In this document: one piece after another, positions 23,867 through 32,227 of the stretch
Position numbering within the stretch: the first letter of the stretch is position 1
Layout of the letters: every line of letters starts with the position of its first letter
NCBI GenBank assembly: GCA_041492185.1
Contig: JBGPWL010000007.1
Span: 1-64,000, forward strand
DNA length: 64,000 nt
Direction of reading: 5' to 3'
Origin: JAOAPY01 sp041492185
GTDB taxonomy: Bacteria > Acidobacteriota > Blastocatellia > Pyrinomonadales > Pyrinomonadaceae
Notes under the pieces: generated by a model
What the model saw: the letters and a program-made list of their open reading frames with translations, nothing else
Database searches by the model: none
What the model was told of the DNA's origin: nothing
Program-made: the position numbers and the translations under genes

Positions 23867-24766
23867 TCATCCGATATGCCGGACTGCGAACTCAATGAAG
23901 GAAGTTAGAGCTGCCTTCTGTTCGCGGGCCCGCTGAAGGTTGTCCAGGTAGGGCTGGAAAATAATGAAGACCGACTGGACGCCGTTGAAAATGAGATGAA
24001 TGACGACGCAGGGCAAAATGCGCCCCGTGCGCGCACGGACCAGCGTGAGTGCGAAACTGAGCAAGAAGATAGTCGACAGGGCGCCGAGATTTGGCCAATA
24101 TTCCCAGACATGAATGCCGGCGAACAGGCTCGCAACAATCACCGTGGCCCAAAGTACGCCTGCGGCTTTCTGGACAGCTGCAAAGAGAACGCCACGATAG
24201 ACGAGTTCCTCAACGAATGGCGCGGTCGCTGTCGCCAGCAGCGCAACAGCGTAGGCGGTCATCCGTGAGCTCAGGACCAGCTTTTCCATTTCAGTAGGCT
24301 GCTCGCGGAAAAGATTTCCCAGCAACACGGCGAGAACCAGCAACACAACAGCCAGGCCAGCGCTCTTCCAAAGCCCGAAGTTCTCTCCCCAGCTCCAGCC
24401 AACAGTGGACCAGAATGGAAGTTTGCCAAACTGTGTGACAACCGCCCAGATCAGCGCAAGCGTAAGGAAGTGAGCTGGAAAGACCGAAAGAACATTAAGG
24501 AATATGAAAAACTTGTCCGCAACCAACAGCTCGCGCGTGACGGCGACGCCGACGCGCTGATACCTGTAGATCAGGTAAGGTGAGGTCAGCAGCAACGGAA
24601 GAAAAAACAAGAGAGCCATGCTCGCCACGACCGTGAGCACAGCCTGAAACACGCCCCACGGCGGACTACTCGGAGTTACCGGAGGGACCGAGGGGTCGGG
24701 CTTCTGCGGGAGGTTTAGATACGGATCAATAGTTGGCCCAGTGTAAGATTCTTCGGAAGTGCTCAC
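23867..24766 (-). CDS. CPBP-family intramembrane metalloprotease
   Basis: A 299-residue membrane protein with ~8 hydrophobic segments. The CPBP/ABI (CAAX protease and bacteriocin-processing) motifs are all present: PFVEELVYRGVLFA (EExxxR), SLFAGIHVWEYWP (FxxxH) and HLIFNGVQSV (HxxxN). These carry the Glu/His catalytic residues. Bacterial members range from bacteriocin self-immunity to membrane-protein processing. The N-terminal ~30 residues are Pro-rich and cytoplasmic. Its stop lies 4 bases before the preferred start of the CrtI-like gene, and the upstream frame overlaps it, so the two are probably coupled. Confidence 0.9.
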   Translation of the reverse strand: MSTSEESYTGPTIDPYLNLPQKPDPSVPPVTPSSPPWGVFQAVLTVVASMALLFFLPLLLTSPYLIYRYQRVGVAVTRELLVADKFFIFLNVLSVFPAHFLTLALIWAVVTQFGKLPFWSTVGWSWGENFGLWKSAGLAVVLLVLAVLLGNLFREQPTEMEKLVLSSRMTAYAVALLATATAPFVEELVYRGVLFAAVQKAAGVLWATVIVASLFAGIHVWEYWPNLGALSTIFLLSFALTLVRARTGRILPCVVIHLIFNGVQSVFIIFQPYLDNLQRAREQKAALTSFIEFAVRHIG

Positions 24767-24829
24767 TATCGAATCAGTGTAAGAGAGTGACGGTCAGACG
24801 GTCAAATAAGTTGTCGCGCCGCCAAGAAA

Positions 24830-25405
24830 TCAGACTGCGGGATATTCAATTTCCAGCATCGTGGGACCAACACGCGGCGCGGCCAGCATCAACCCGATAA
24901 TCGTTTTGGCATCTTCGATCTCGCCATGAGTGATCATCTCAAGAGCGCGGGAGAAGGGAAGACGGACGACCTCGATTAGTTCATCATCTTCCAGTCGTTG
25001 CGCCGTAGCCATGAGATCTGTCGCGAGATAGACCCACATCTTCTCTGCGCAGAAGCCCGGTGAAACAAAGAACTCTGTCAGCAACTGCAATTTGCCGGCG
25101 ACATGGCCCAGCTCTTCTTCCAATTCTCGCGCCGCGCCTGCTTCGGGACGTTCGCCTTGATTCAGCGTGCCGGCGGGCGCTTCCAGCAGGTAGCGAACTG
25201 CCGGATGGCGATACTGACGCACGAGCGCGACCGTTTCGTCTTCAAAGACCGGAATGATTACGGCACTGCCTGGATGATGCACCACCTCGCGCACATAGGT
25301 CGTTTCGCCTTCGCGAATGGTGTCGACCGTAACGTCGAACACGCGGCCGCGAAAGATTTCTTTGCTGTCCAGGGTCTCAGGAGCATTCAGATTGGAAGTG
25401 TCCAT
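24830..25405 (-). CDS. Nudix hydrolase, ADP-ribose pyrophosphatase type
   Basis: A 191-residue Nudix enzyme. The Nudix box is complete: GTLNQGERPEAGAARELEEE followed by LG. The upstream signature VALVRQYRHPAVRYLLEAPA and the downstream TEFFVSPGFCAEKMWVYLAT are typical of the ADP-ribose/NDP-sugar pyrophosphatase (NudF) group, which hydrolyses ADP-ribose to AMP and ribose-5-phosphate in the cytoplasm. I chose the ATG giving MDTSNLNAPETLDSKEIF (25405) rather than the longer frame to 25441, because the family N-terminus starts there. It is separated from the CPBP gene by 63 bases. Confidence 0.9.
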   Translation of the reverse strand: MDTSNLNAPETLDSKEIFRGRVFDVTVDTIREGETTYVREVVHHPGSAVIIPVFEDETVALVRQYRHPAVRYLLEAPAGTLNQGERPEAGAARELEEELGHVAGKLQLLTEFFVSPGFCAEKMWVYLATDLMATAQRLEDDELIEVVRLPFSRALEMITHGEIEDAKTIIGLMLAAPRVGPTMLEIEYPAV

Positions 25406-25452
25406 GGGCACATTTTGTAATCGAGTGAGGTGGAAAAGCAAAAGCTCGCGGA

Positions 25453-27423
25453 CTATCGCACGATCATTCCGTCCTTCATAACACCGGCGTCAGTTGTAAA
25501 GACCAGGCGATCGCCACGCAACCAGACGTTAGTGACGTAAAAGTCCGAAGCCTCAGTCTGAAAGTAAAGAAGCCGATGACCCTTTGCCGTGTCGTAGACT
25601 GCTACGTCTCGATGATTGCCGCCGATCGCAATGCGCTTACCATCGCTGGAGACTCGCAGGGAGTGCGCTTGTCCTCGAACTGACGCCAGCTCCTTCGTAG
25701 TATTGCTGCGAATGTCCCATTGTTTCAATGCAGCCAACCACTCGGTCGTGTACGCATAGCGACCATCGTTCGTCACTGTGAGGCCAGAGAGGCTATCGAT
25801 CTTGTCGGCGCTGACTGCAACGCGCTTTCCGGTGGCAGTTTCGAAACAATAAAGTGTGCCCTTATCATCTGCCACCGCAAGCCAGTTTCCGTTGGCCGAA
25901 ACCGAAAACTGGTTCACCTTCGAGTTGACTGCGAAGTCGCGTGTTTCTCCTGTCTTTGGATCGACCAGGACAAGGTGGTCCTCAAGGTTGTAGATGAACG
26001 CATTCGCGGCCGCCGCCACTCGAACAAACGGCGCCGGAATGTTGAGCAGTTGCTTCTGTTCACCTGAAACAAAATCGGCAAGAACAATTTCCGTGGGTGA
26101 ATCCTTGCTGCTGAAAGAGAAAACCACATGCCGTCCATCCGCCAGAAGCGCAACTCCCTGTGGCACGCCGTGGTTGACCTGGAACTCCTTCACTAGTGAA
26201 AGGTCGGAAAGCTTCCGCACTCGGACGAACCGATCGTCGCCTCCGGTAACCAGAAATTCGTCCCCGCTAGAACGCTCCAGTACATCCATGGCGAAAGGGA
26301 GGCCCACGATATTGAGCCGCACGTCGAAGCCTTTGGTACCCAGATTACACTCGACTAGTGTGGCACCCAGTTGGAAGATCTCCCAGACCATCGATCCGTC
26401 AGACGAAACAACTTGACCCGCCATGTGTGACGGCGTTCCTGAAGCATGCCAGCTTCCGCTCTTGAGCAATTCCGTAAGCGAGACCTTTCCTTGAGCCGTG
26501 ATATGAGCCAGTTGCGTCGGAACCTCTTCATCAAACAACACGACTTCGCCATTGGACGTCCAGGCAGCAGCCCGATGGTCAAAGGTGGCGATTTCCTTTC
26601 CGTTCGCTGCTTCGAGCAGCGCAACTCCGTCGCCACCGGCCGCGAAGCGAGCAGCTAGCATTCGGCCATCAGGTGAAGGTCTTAGTTCCCCCCACAATTT
26701 GCCGGATCGTTCGGAGACGAGCTTGTGCGCAGGCCGGTCTAGTTGGTCCACAGAAAATGTGAGGATGGCATTAGTCGACCTATGGTCAACGTCATCATCG
26801 ATCTTTTTGACCTCTTCTTTTGCGATAGTCGTCACGTAGAGAATGCGATTGATCAAAGCCAAGCCGATGACCGGTTGTTTGAGATCTCGGGTAACCATCA
26901 ATCGACCGTCACTCGAGTTCCAGAGCAAAACGACCCCGGATAAGTTACCAGCGCCAACGAGTCCGGTTCTTGGGTCGGCGGCCAGCGTTAGAAACGTAAC
27001 GTTGCCCGTACCTTTCCATTCTTCAAACGTTCCTGCGTCGATGTCCCACTTTCGAATGACGCCACGCTCCTCGCTGCCTGAATGCGGTCCTCCGGCGGCA
27101 ACAAGATGATTTGCATCGAGGGCCACGACACAATGAACCGGACTGCCTTGATTGAGTTGTTTCAAGACTCGCTGTTCACGCACTCCCCAGACAATCAGTT
27201 CACCCTTTTCCGTGCCAACAACCAATCTCTGCCCGTCGGGAGTGAGCGCCAAGGACATGAATTCGTCACCGTGGGCATTTATGCGATGAGTGATGCGAAA
27301 GTCATATTCATCCTCGACAACATATTTTTTCGCCCAAACTGCCACGGGGGTAAGGCAGAAGAGCCCCGCAATCAGCGATACGACAGATTGAAGTTTCCCT
27401 CTTGAGATCATAACCGCCGTCAT
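25453..27423 (-). CDS. Exported WD40-like beta-propeller protein
   Basis: A 656-residue protein with an N-terminal signal (residues ~10-31, ending AVWAKK). The rest is repeats of ~40 residues with the WD40/quinoprotein pattern: MSLALTPDGQRLVVGTEKGE, GVVLLWNSSDGRLMVTRDLK, FSVSANGNWLAVADDKGTLY, HSLRVSSDGKRIAIGGNHRD. There are too many blades for one seven-bladed propeller, so two propellers are likely. No catalytic motif is seen. A binding or scaffold role in the periplasm is an inference. It stands alone: 47 bases to the Nudix gene downstream and 150 bases to folC upstream on the same strand. Confidence 0.8.
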   Translation of the reverse strand: MTAVMISRGKLQSVVSLIAGLFCLTPVAVWAKKYVVEDEYDFRITHRINAHGDEFMSLALTPDGQRLVVGTEKGELIVWGVREQRVLKQLNQGSPVHCVVALDANHLVAAGGPHSGSEERGVIRKWDIDAGTFEEWKGTGNVTFLTLAADPRTGLVGAGNLSGVVLLWNSSDGRLMVTRDLKQPVIGLALINRILYVTTIAKEEVKKIDDDVDHRSTNAILTFSVDQLDRPAHKLVSERSGKLWGELRPSPDGRMLAARFAAGGDGVALLEAANGKEIATFDHRAAAWTSNGEVVLFDEEVPTQLAHITAQGKVSLTELLKSGSWHASGTPSHMAGQVVSSDGSMVWEIFQLGATLVECNLGTKGFDVRLNIVGLPFAMDVLERSSGDEFLVTGGDDRFVRVRKLSDLSLVKEFQVNHGVPQGVALLADGRHVVFSFSSKDSPTEIVLADFVSGEQKQLLNIPAPFVRVAAAANAFIYNLEDHLVLVDPKTGETRDFAVNSKVNQFSVSANGNWLAVADDKGTLYCFETATGKRVAVSADKIDSLSGLTVTNDGRYAYTTEWLAALKQWDIRSNTTKELASVRGQAHSLRVSSDGKRIAIGGNHRDVAVYDTAKGHRLLYFQTEASDFYVTNVWLRGDRLVFTTDAGVMKDGMIVR

Positions 27424-27574
27424 TCTCTTTCGTCATTACTTGAATCAGACAAAATGGGACGTTGTTGATTTCAGTGCAAGCAGCATGCACCGACGGCTGC
27501 GCTTAATATGGCGTTTCTGACAGTTGACGCGAGTCGATAGGTGCAATTCTCCTGCGACAGGTGTCGGACGCAGG

Positions 27575-28906
27575 TTAATGGTTTGCCAAGGAGTCACCCA
27601 GCCGGTCGCCTGCGAGAGCCGATTGCATTTCGCCGATCAAATATAGCGAGCCAGTCACGCATATTACTCCGTCTGCGGGCGTTTGTTGATACGCGGCCTG
27701 GAGTGCATCCGCGCATGAGCGCCGCAATGTAATCGCCTCGGGAAGAACCATACTCGAAGCCACGCTTTCAAGCATATCAATGGTGGCGGCGCGAGGATTA
27801 TCGGGTTGCGTAAGGATAAGACAATTCGCTACGGGAAAGAGTATCTTGGCCATGGCTTCGAGATTTTTGTCTCGCATCGCGCCGAAGATGAGCGTGATGG
27901 GACCATTAATAAATTCGTCGAGATATGCGCGTAAGGCACGAGCGCCTGAGGGGTTGTGCGCGCCATCTAGCAACATCACCGGCCGGCCTTCGCGAAGTTC
28001 GAGCCGACCGGGATGATTGGCTGTTTCGATGCCTCGGCTAATCGCCTCACCAGAAATATTGAATCCAGGTTCGCGCAGCGATTCCGCCAGCCGGATGGCG
28101 ACAGAAACATTTGTGACCTGATGGCGGCCGCGCAAACCTAGAAGCACCTCTTCATATCGGGCCTGACTTGTTTCAAAGCTAACGCGCGCGCGCCCGTCTG
28201 GTGTGACGCCCACACTGTGCGCGGTGCATTCGTTGACGCTCGGTTTCACGCCGCAATTCTTGCAGTGCCGAATGATCACGTCGAGCGCTTCTCGCGGTTG
28301 CGGCGCGACAACGGCCGTCACGCCGGGGCGGATGATTGCCGCTTTTTCAACGGCGATCTCTGAGAGCGTCTGGCCAAGATATTCCTGATGGTCCAAGGCA
28401 ATTGGTGTAATGGCTACAGTCTCGGCCCGCGCGACGGTTGTTGAATCCAGGCGGCCGCCCAGTCCAGTTTCGAGTATCGCCAAATCGACCTTCGCTTCTC
28501 TAAAAGCCAGCAACGCGATCGCGGTTACGTGTTCGAAAAAAGTTGGCAAGGCCTCAATCATGTTCTCGTCAAGCAACGTGCGCGCGGCATCACGCACTGC
28601 GGTTGCGAGACGTGCAAAATCGGATTGCGAAATTTCCCGGCCCGCGATCTTGATCCGCTCCGTAATCGTCACGAGATGTGGCGAAGTGAAAAGACCAGTC
28701 TTGATCTTGGCTGCGCGGCAGATTGAATCGAGCACGACGGCAGTTGAACCCTTGCCGTTGGTGCCCGCGATTTGGACTGAAGGATAGTGGGTTTGCGGGT
28801 TTCCGAGAGCGTCAAGAAGCAGTTCGGTGTTTCTTAAGCCCAGCTTGATGGAGAGCGTCTCATGACCAAGACTAAGAAGGTAGCGAAGCGCCTCGTCAAA
28901 TTGCAT
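27575..28906 (-). CDS. folC: Folylpolyglutamate / dihydrofolate synthase
   Basis: A 443-residue Mur-ligase family enzyme. Family features: ALRYLLSLGHETLSIKLGLR at the N-terminus, P-loop IAGTNGKGSTAVVLDSICRA (about residues 44-63), GLFTSPHLVTITERIKI, LAILETGLGGRLDSTTVARA, PIALDHQEYLGQTLSEIAVE with its carbamylated-Lys region (EKAAIIRPG), and MLLDGAHNPSGARALRAYLD in the C-terminal domain. FolC adds glutamate to folates and usually also makes dihydrofolate in the cytoplasm. It follows accD on the same strand across a 61-base gap occupied by an inverted repeat; accD-folC adjacency is widespread. Confidence 0.93.
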   Translation of the reverse strand: MQFDEALRYLLSLGHETLSIKLGLRNTELLLDALGNPQTHYPSVQIAGTNGKGSTAVVLDSICRAAKIKTGLFTSPHLVTITERIKIAGREISQSDFARLATAVRDAARTLLDENMIEALPTFFEHVTAIALLAFREAKVDLAILETGLGGRLDSTTVARAETVAITPIALDHQEYLGQTLSEIAVEKAAIIRPGVTAVVAPQPREALDVIIRHCKNCGVKPSVNECTAHSVGVTPDGRARVSFETSQARYEEVLLGLRGRHQVTNVSVAIRLAESLREPGFNISGEAISRGIETANHPGRLELREGRPVMLLDGAHNPSGARALRAYLDEFINGPITLIFGAMRDKNLEAMAKILFPVANCLILTQPDNPRAATIDMLESVASSMVLPEAITLRRSCADALQAAYQQTPADGVICVTGSLYLIGEMQSALAGDRLGDSLANH

Positions 28907-28914
28907 GGTAAGTT

Positions 28915-28970
28915 TAGCGCAAGTTGTTAACTTGCGACGGGCAAGGAACGCAAGTTGACAACTTGCGCTA
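28915..28970. repeat. Inverted repeat (GCAAGTTGTTAACTTGCG type) between accD and folC
   Basis: Left arm 28915-28936 (TAGCGCAAGTTGTTAACTTG...) and right arm 28949-28970 pair almost perfectly; each arm is also itself a palindrome (CGCAAGTTG/CAACTTGCG). The right arm supplies the TAG stop codon of accD on the minus strand. A relative lies at 36978-37000. Confidence 0.8.
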
Positions 28971-29870
28971 CGCGCGACGAGCGCGCTGGGCCTTTTCCAA
29001 TTCCAATTCGCCGCGAATGTCGGGGTTCATCATGAAGTTGAGTTGCTTGATGATGAAGTCGCGCATTTCGCGCCGATCGACGATGGCATCGAGCATTCCG
29101 TGCTCGAGCAGAAACTCGGACTTCTGAAAGTCCTTCGGCAGTTTTTGTCTGATAGTTTGTTCGATCACGCGCGGGCCGGCGAAACCGATCAGCGCTTTCG
29201 GCTCCGCGATGATCACGTCGCCCAGCATCGCAAAGCTCGCCGTCACTCCACCGGTCGTTGGATCTGTCAACACGGAGATGAACGGCAGGCGCTTCTCATC
29301 GAGTTGAGCCAGGGCGGAAGCGACCTTTGCCAACTGCATCAGTGACAGCGTGCCTTCCTGCATGCGCGCTCCGCCGGATGCGGCGAACGTGACAAGGGCG
29401 CCGTGCTCGTCGATCGCGCGTTCGATCAAGCGCGTTACCTTTTCGCCAACCGCCGAGCCCATCGAGCCGCCGATGAACAGCATATCCATCGCGCCGGCGA
29501 ATACCAGATGATCGCCAACCTTGCCACGGCCGTTGATGATTGCTTCGGGTAAACCTGAAACGCGACGCGCCTGCTTGAGACGTTCGGGGTAGGGCTTGCT
29601 GTCCACAAACTCGAGCGGGTCTACAGAGATAATCTCCGCGTCCAGTTCTTCATACTTTCCGTCGTCAAAGAGCATCGCCAGACGCTCCCGCGCGCCGATA
29701 CGAAAATGGTAGCTACAATGCCGGCACACCTGGAGTGCTTCTTCCAACTCACGCTTGTACAAGTGCTCCTCGCAGCTATCGCATTTGACGAAAACATTTT
29801 CCGTCTTAACGACGCGTTCCGCAGGCGGTACCGATTCGATTCGCTTGCTTTTTTTATTGAACCAGGCCAT
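28968..29870 (-). CDS. accD: Acetyl-CoA carboxylase carboxyltransferase beta subunit
   Basis: A 300-residue AccD. The N-terminal four-Cys zinc finger is present (VKCDSCEEHLYKRELEEALQ, then VCRHC). The crotonase-like carboxyltransferase core follows, with GRGKVGDHLVFAGAMDMLFI, GGSMGSAVGEKVTRLIERAI, FAASGGARMQEGTLSLMQLA, LPFISVLTDPTTGGVTASFA and FAGPRVIEQTIRQKLPKDFQ. AccD with AccA transfers the carboxyl group from biotin to acetyl-CoA, making malonyl-CoA for fatty acid synthesis. accA is not in the window. The stop codon lies in an inverted repeat. Confidence 0.96.
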   Translation of the reverse strand: MAWFNKKSKRIESVPPAERVVKTENVFVKCDSCEEHLYKRELEEALQVCRHCSYHFRIGARERLAMLFDDGKYEELDAEIISVDPLEFVDSKPYPERLKQARRVSGLPEAIINGRGKVGDHLVFAGAMDMLFIGGSMGSAVGEKVTRLIERAIDEHGALVTFAASGGARMQEGTLSLMQLAKVASALAQLDEKRLPFISVLTDPTTGGVTASFAMLGDVIIAEPKALIGFAGPRVIEQTIRQKLPKDFQKSEFLLEHGMLDAIVDRREMRDFIIKQLNFMMNPDIRGELELEKAQRARRA

Positions 29871-30019
29871 AGCGCTTAGCTTGAATTGAGGGGAGTAACC
29901 TTAGCACAGAACGGATGATGGATGAAGGTTCCTAATATAGGGATCAGGACAAGAGATGCTGTGTGCGAAGTGTCACTAGGCGCAAGTGGTTCTCACTATT
30001 CACCTTCCGCTCTTCATCC

Positions 30020-30598
30020 TCAGAATTCGATCCCTCGTTGCGCGCGAATGCCGGCGTTGAAGGGGTGCTTCACCTCGCGCATTTCGGTAACGAGATCAGC
30101 GGCTTCAATTAGTGCGGCAGGGGCATCGCGGCCGGTGACGACGATGTGCAGCGCGGGTTGCGAGGCGCGCGCGTTGCGAAACTCTTCCAGCACTTCTTCT
30201 ATCGGCAGCATGTCGTAGCTCAGGACGTAAACTAGTTCATCGAAAACCAATAGGTCGTATTCGCGGCTGCGAAGCTTTTCCACGCAAAGTGTCCACGTTG
30301 CACGCGCAGTTTGGCGATCCTGTTCAGGGTTCTTGGTGTCCCAGGTGAAGCCATCACCCATTGTGTGAATCTCGATGCCGAGCTTTTCAGCGGCCACGTG
30401 TTCACCATAGCGGTCGTTGCGCGATTTCATGAATTGGATCATGCAGCACTTAAGACCCTGGCCGGCGGCGCGCATCATCAGACCCAGCGCGCACGTCGTC
30501 TTGCCTTTGCCGTTACCGGTGTTGACGATTAGCAGGCCGCGAGTTTTTTCCTGATAGTCCTCGCGCCGCCATTTGTATTTCTTTTCTTTGGTGGACAT
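30020..30598 (-). CDS. cobO: Cob(I)yrinic acid a,c-diamide adenosyltransferase
   Basis: A 192-residue CobO/BtuR/CobA-type enzyme: P-loop IVNTGNGKGKTTCALGLMMR (about residues 24-43), MIQFMKSRNDRYGEHVAAEK, DLLVFDELVYVLSYDMLPIE and VVTGRDAPAALIEAADLVTE. It adenosylates corrinoids with ATP, making the Co-C bond of coenzyme B12, either in synthesis or salvage. No other cobalamin gene is nearby. ATG 30598 lies one base from a 95-bp repeat whose other end abuts the nrnA stop, so the start is fixed by that insertion and has no evident Shine-Dalgarno sequence. The open frame upstream is repeat-derived. Confidence 0.92.
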   Translation of the reverse strand: MSTKEKKYKWRREDYQEKTRGLLIVNTGNGKGKTTCALGLMMRAAGQGLKCCMIQFMKSRNDRYGEHVAAEKLGIEIHTMGDGFTWDTKNPEQDRQTARATWTLCVEKLRSREYDLLVFDELVYVLSYDMLPIEEVLEEFRNARASQPALHIVVTGRDAPAALIEAADLVTEMREVKHPFNAGIRAQRGIEF

Positions 30599-30599
30599 T

Positions 30600-30694
30600 G
30601 TCGGAACCGCCTGCGGTAGCGGGCGGCTGATCCGTCGTGATCGAGATTGATTTAATTTCAGCTTCAACCGCCCGCTACCGCAGGTGGTTCTGAC
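30600..30694. repeat. 95-bp paired-arm repeat filling the nrnA-cobO junction
   Basis: Left arm 30600-30630 (GTCGGAACCGCCTGCGGTAG... ) and right arm 30664-30694 (...CTACCGCAGGTGGTTCTGAC) are inverted copies, with 33 unrelated bases between. Each arm contains an internal palindrome around CCGCCTGCGGTAGCGGGCGG. Right arm end 30694 touches the nrnA stop codon (30695-30697), and the left arm starts 1 base from the cobO start codon. REPIN-like. Confidence 0.88.
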
Positions 30695-31684
30695 CTACTT
30701 CAAGGCATCCTCGGTGATATCTCTCGAGCCGTTCGCTCGTTCGACCGCATCGCGCAGCAAACCGACGATTCGCAGTTCTGCTTCTTCCCACGTGCCTTTG
30801 AGCGTGCAGCCCGCGGCGTTGCGATGCCCTCCGCCGCCGAACAACTCGGCCACGCGCGCGACGTTGACGTCACCCTTCGAGCGCAAGCTCGTGCGATAAA
30901 CGCCGGGCGTGCACTCTTTGAGCAAGGCCACGGCTTCGACTTCACCAACAGTCAGTGGATAGTTAACAAAACCGTCCGCGTCCTCATCCGAAGCTTCTGC
31001 GCTGGCTTGCATCTCCAGGGTCTGGCGCATGCAGGCAACGCGGCCTGACGCATCGCGCTTCGCCGTCGAAAGCACCGCGCCCATCAACTGAATGCGGCTC
31101 CAGGGATAGCTCGCGAAGACGCACTCAGCAGTCTTGGCCGGCTTCACTCCAGTGCGCACGAGTTCGGAAGCGACTTTGAAAGTTCTTTCGGTCGTATTGG
31201 AGTAATGAAAAGATCCGGTGTCGGTAATCAGCGCTGTGTAAACACACTCGGCCATCTCCTTGGTCACGCGCACGCCGGTGGCTTTGCAGAGGTTGTAGAT
31301 CATCTCGCCCACGGCTGACGCGGTTGAATCGATCCAGTTGATGGTGCCGAAAAGCGCGGTGGTGGAATGATGATCGATGTTGACGACGAATTGTTTTTCC
31401 AGATCGATCAAGCCGGGTCGCGTGATATCGGAACACTCGATGACCAAAACTGCGTCGTAAGCGCGATCGACGGACGGAGTAACCCGCACGTTTTTGGCGC
31501 CGGGCAATTGTTGGTAAGCATGCGGCACAGGATCGCGCATGATCACTTCAGCGTCTTTTTCCAGCGCGCGCAACAGCCAGTAAAGACCCAAACTTGAACC
31601 AAGACTGTCACCATCCGGGCGAACATGTGAGGTTATCGCGAATCGGCGTTTCGATTCGATCAGCTCAACGACTTGACTAAGCAT
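30695..31684 (-). CDS. nrnA: Bifunctional oligoribonuclease / PAP phosphatase
   Basis: A 329-residue DHH/DHHA1-family protein. Motifs: HVRPDGDSLGSSLGLYWLLR near the N-terminus, VVNIDHHSTTALFGTINWID (DHH motif), YTALITDTGSFHYSNTTERT, and the C-terminal DHHA1 motif LFGGGGHRNAAGCTLKG. NrnA degrades short RNA oligonucleotides and dephosphorylates 3'-phosphoadenosine 5'-phosphate with Mn2+. Its position right after rbfA in the rimP-nusA-infB-rbfA cluster is common in bacteria. The frame opens at a TTG 9 bases earlier; ATG 31684 is preferred. Confidence 0.92.
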   Translation of the reverse strand: MLSQVVELIESKRRFAITSHVRPDGDSLGSSLGLYWLLRALEKDAEVIMRDPVPHAYQQLPGAKNVRVTPSVDRAYDAVLVIECSDITRPGLIDLEKQFVVNIDHHSTTALFGTINWIDSTASAVGEMIYNLCKATGVRVTKEMAECVYTALITDTGSFHYSNTTERTFKVASELVRTGVKPAKTAECVFASYPWSRIQLMGAVLSTAKRDASGRVACMRQTLEMQASAEASDEDADGFVNYPLTVGEVEAVALLKECTPGVYRTSLRSKGDVNVARVAELFGGGGHRNAAGCTLKGTWEEAELRIVGLLRDAVERANGSRDITEDALK

Positions 31685-31687
31685 AAC

Positions 31688-31770
31688 AAGCAAGGATGAA
31701 GGCGGAAGGATGAAGGATGAAAGGGCCGAGCCCTAACCTCTTCATCCTTCAGCCTTCATCCTTCATCCTT
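31688..31770. repeat. GGATGAAGG tandem/inverted repeat at the rbfA-nrnA junction
   Basis: The plus strand reads AAGGATGAAGG... (from about 31692), then a spacer, then TTCATCCTTCAGCCTTCATC (about 31741-31760) and CTTCATCC: inverted arms each made of repeated GGATGAAGG units. The repeat encodes the last six residues of RbfA (RMKDEG) and its stop codon. Confidence 0.75.
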
Positions 31771-32120
31771 TCTGTACTTTCCCATCCCTGTTCGATTTCG
31801 GCCAGCAACTTGTCCACACGCTCGCCTTCCTCTTCCACTCGATCGCGCACGAATTGAAGGTCGGGAGTGTGATTAAGATTCAGCGTAAGGCCGAGCTCTT
31901 TCCGTATGTATGGTGTCGCGCGGCGCAGCGCGGAGAGCGCGAGTTTGTGCTCAGCCTCGTCACCGGCAACGGTCACATACACGCGAGCGGTCTTTAAGTT
32001 CTCGGAGATCCGCACATCAGTAACGGTTACCGCTGTCAGACGCGGATCTTGCAATTCGTATCCGACAATCTGGGAAATCTCCTCACGCAAGAGATCAGAA
32101 ACTCTTTCCGGGCGACGCAT
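31749..32120 (-). CDS. rbfA: Ribosome-binding factor A
   Basis: A 123-residue RbfA: MRRPERVSDLLREEISQIVG, DPRLTAVTVTDVRISENLKT, ARVYVTVAGDEAEHKLALSA, LRRATPYIRKELGLTLNLNH and TPDLQFVRDRVEEEGERVDK are the family pattern (KH-like fold). It binds the 30S subunit during 16S rRNA maturation and cold adaptation. ATG 32120 has GAGG 5 bases upstream; the longer frame to 32231 runs through a repeat element and would add repeat-derived residues. The C-terminal six residues and stop lie in a GGATGAAGG repeat. Confidence 0.95.
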   Translation of the reverse strand: MRRPERVSDLLREEISQIVGYELQDPRLTAVTVTDVRISENLKTARVYVTVAGDEAEHKLALSALRRATPYIRKELGLTLNLNHTPDLQFVRDRVEEEGERVDKLLAEIEQGWESTERMKDEG

Positions 32121-32129
32121 GGACCTCAA

Positions 32130-32225
32130 GTCAGAACCGCCTGCGGTAGCGGGCGGTTGAACTTTAGTTATCGAGCGCGAGTTAGTGTCAGAGATCAACC
32201 GCCCGCTACCGCAGGCGGTTCTGAC
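32130..32225. repeat. 96-bp paired-arm repeat filling the infB-rbfA junction
   Basis: Left arm 32130-32160 and right arm 32195-32225 are inverted copies (GTCAGAACCGCCTGCGGTAG start; CTACCGCAGGCGGTTCTGAC end), with internal palindromes and a 34-base unrelated centre. Nearly the same as 30600-30694. It begins 2 bases after the infB stop codon (minus strand) and ends 9 bases before the rbfA start, leaving the rbfA Shine-Dalgarno sequence outside. Confidence 0.9.
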
Positions 32226-32227
32226 TC

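Noticed and set aside
30599..30667. Longer N-terminus for CobO
   Set aside because: Encoded by the 95-bp repeat; conserved sequence starts after ATG 30598.
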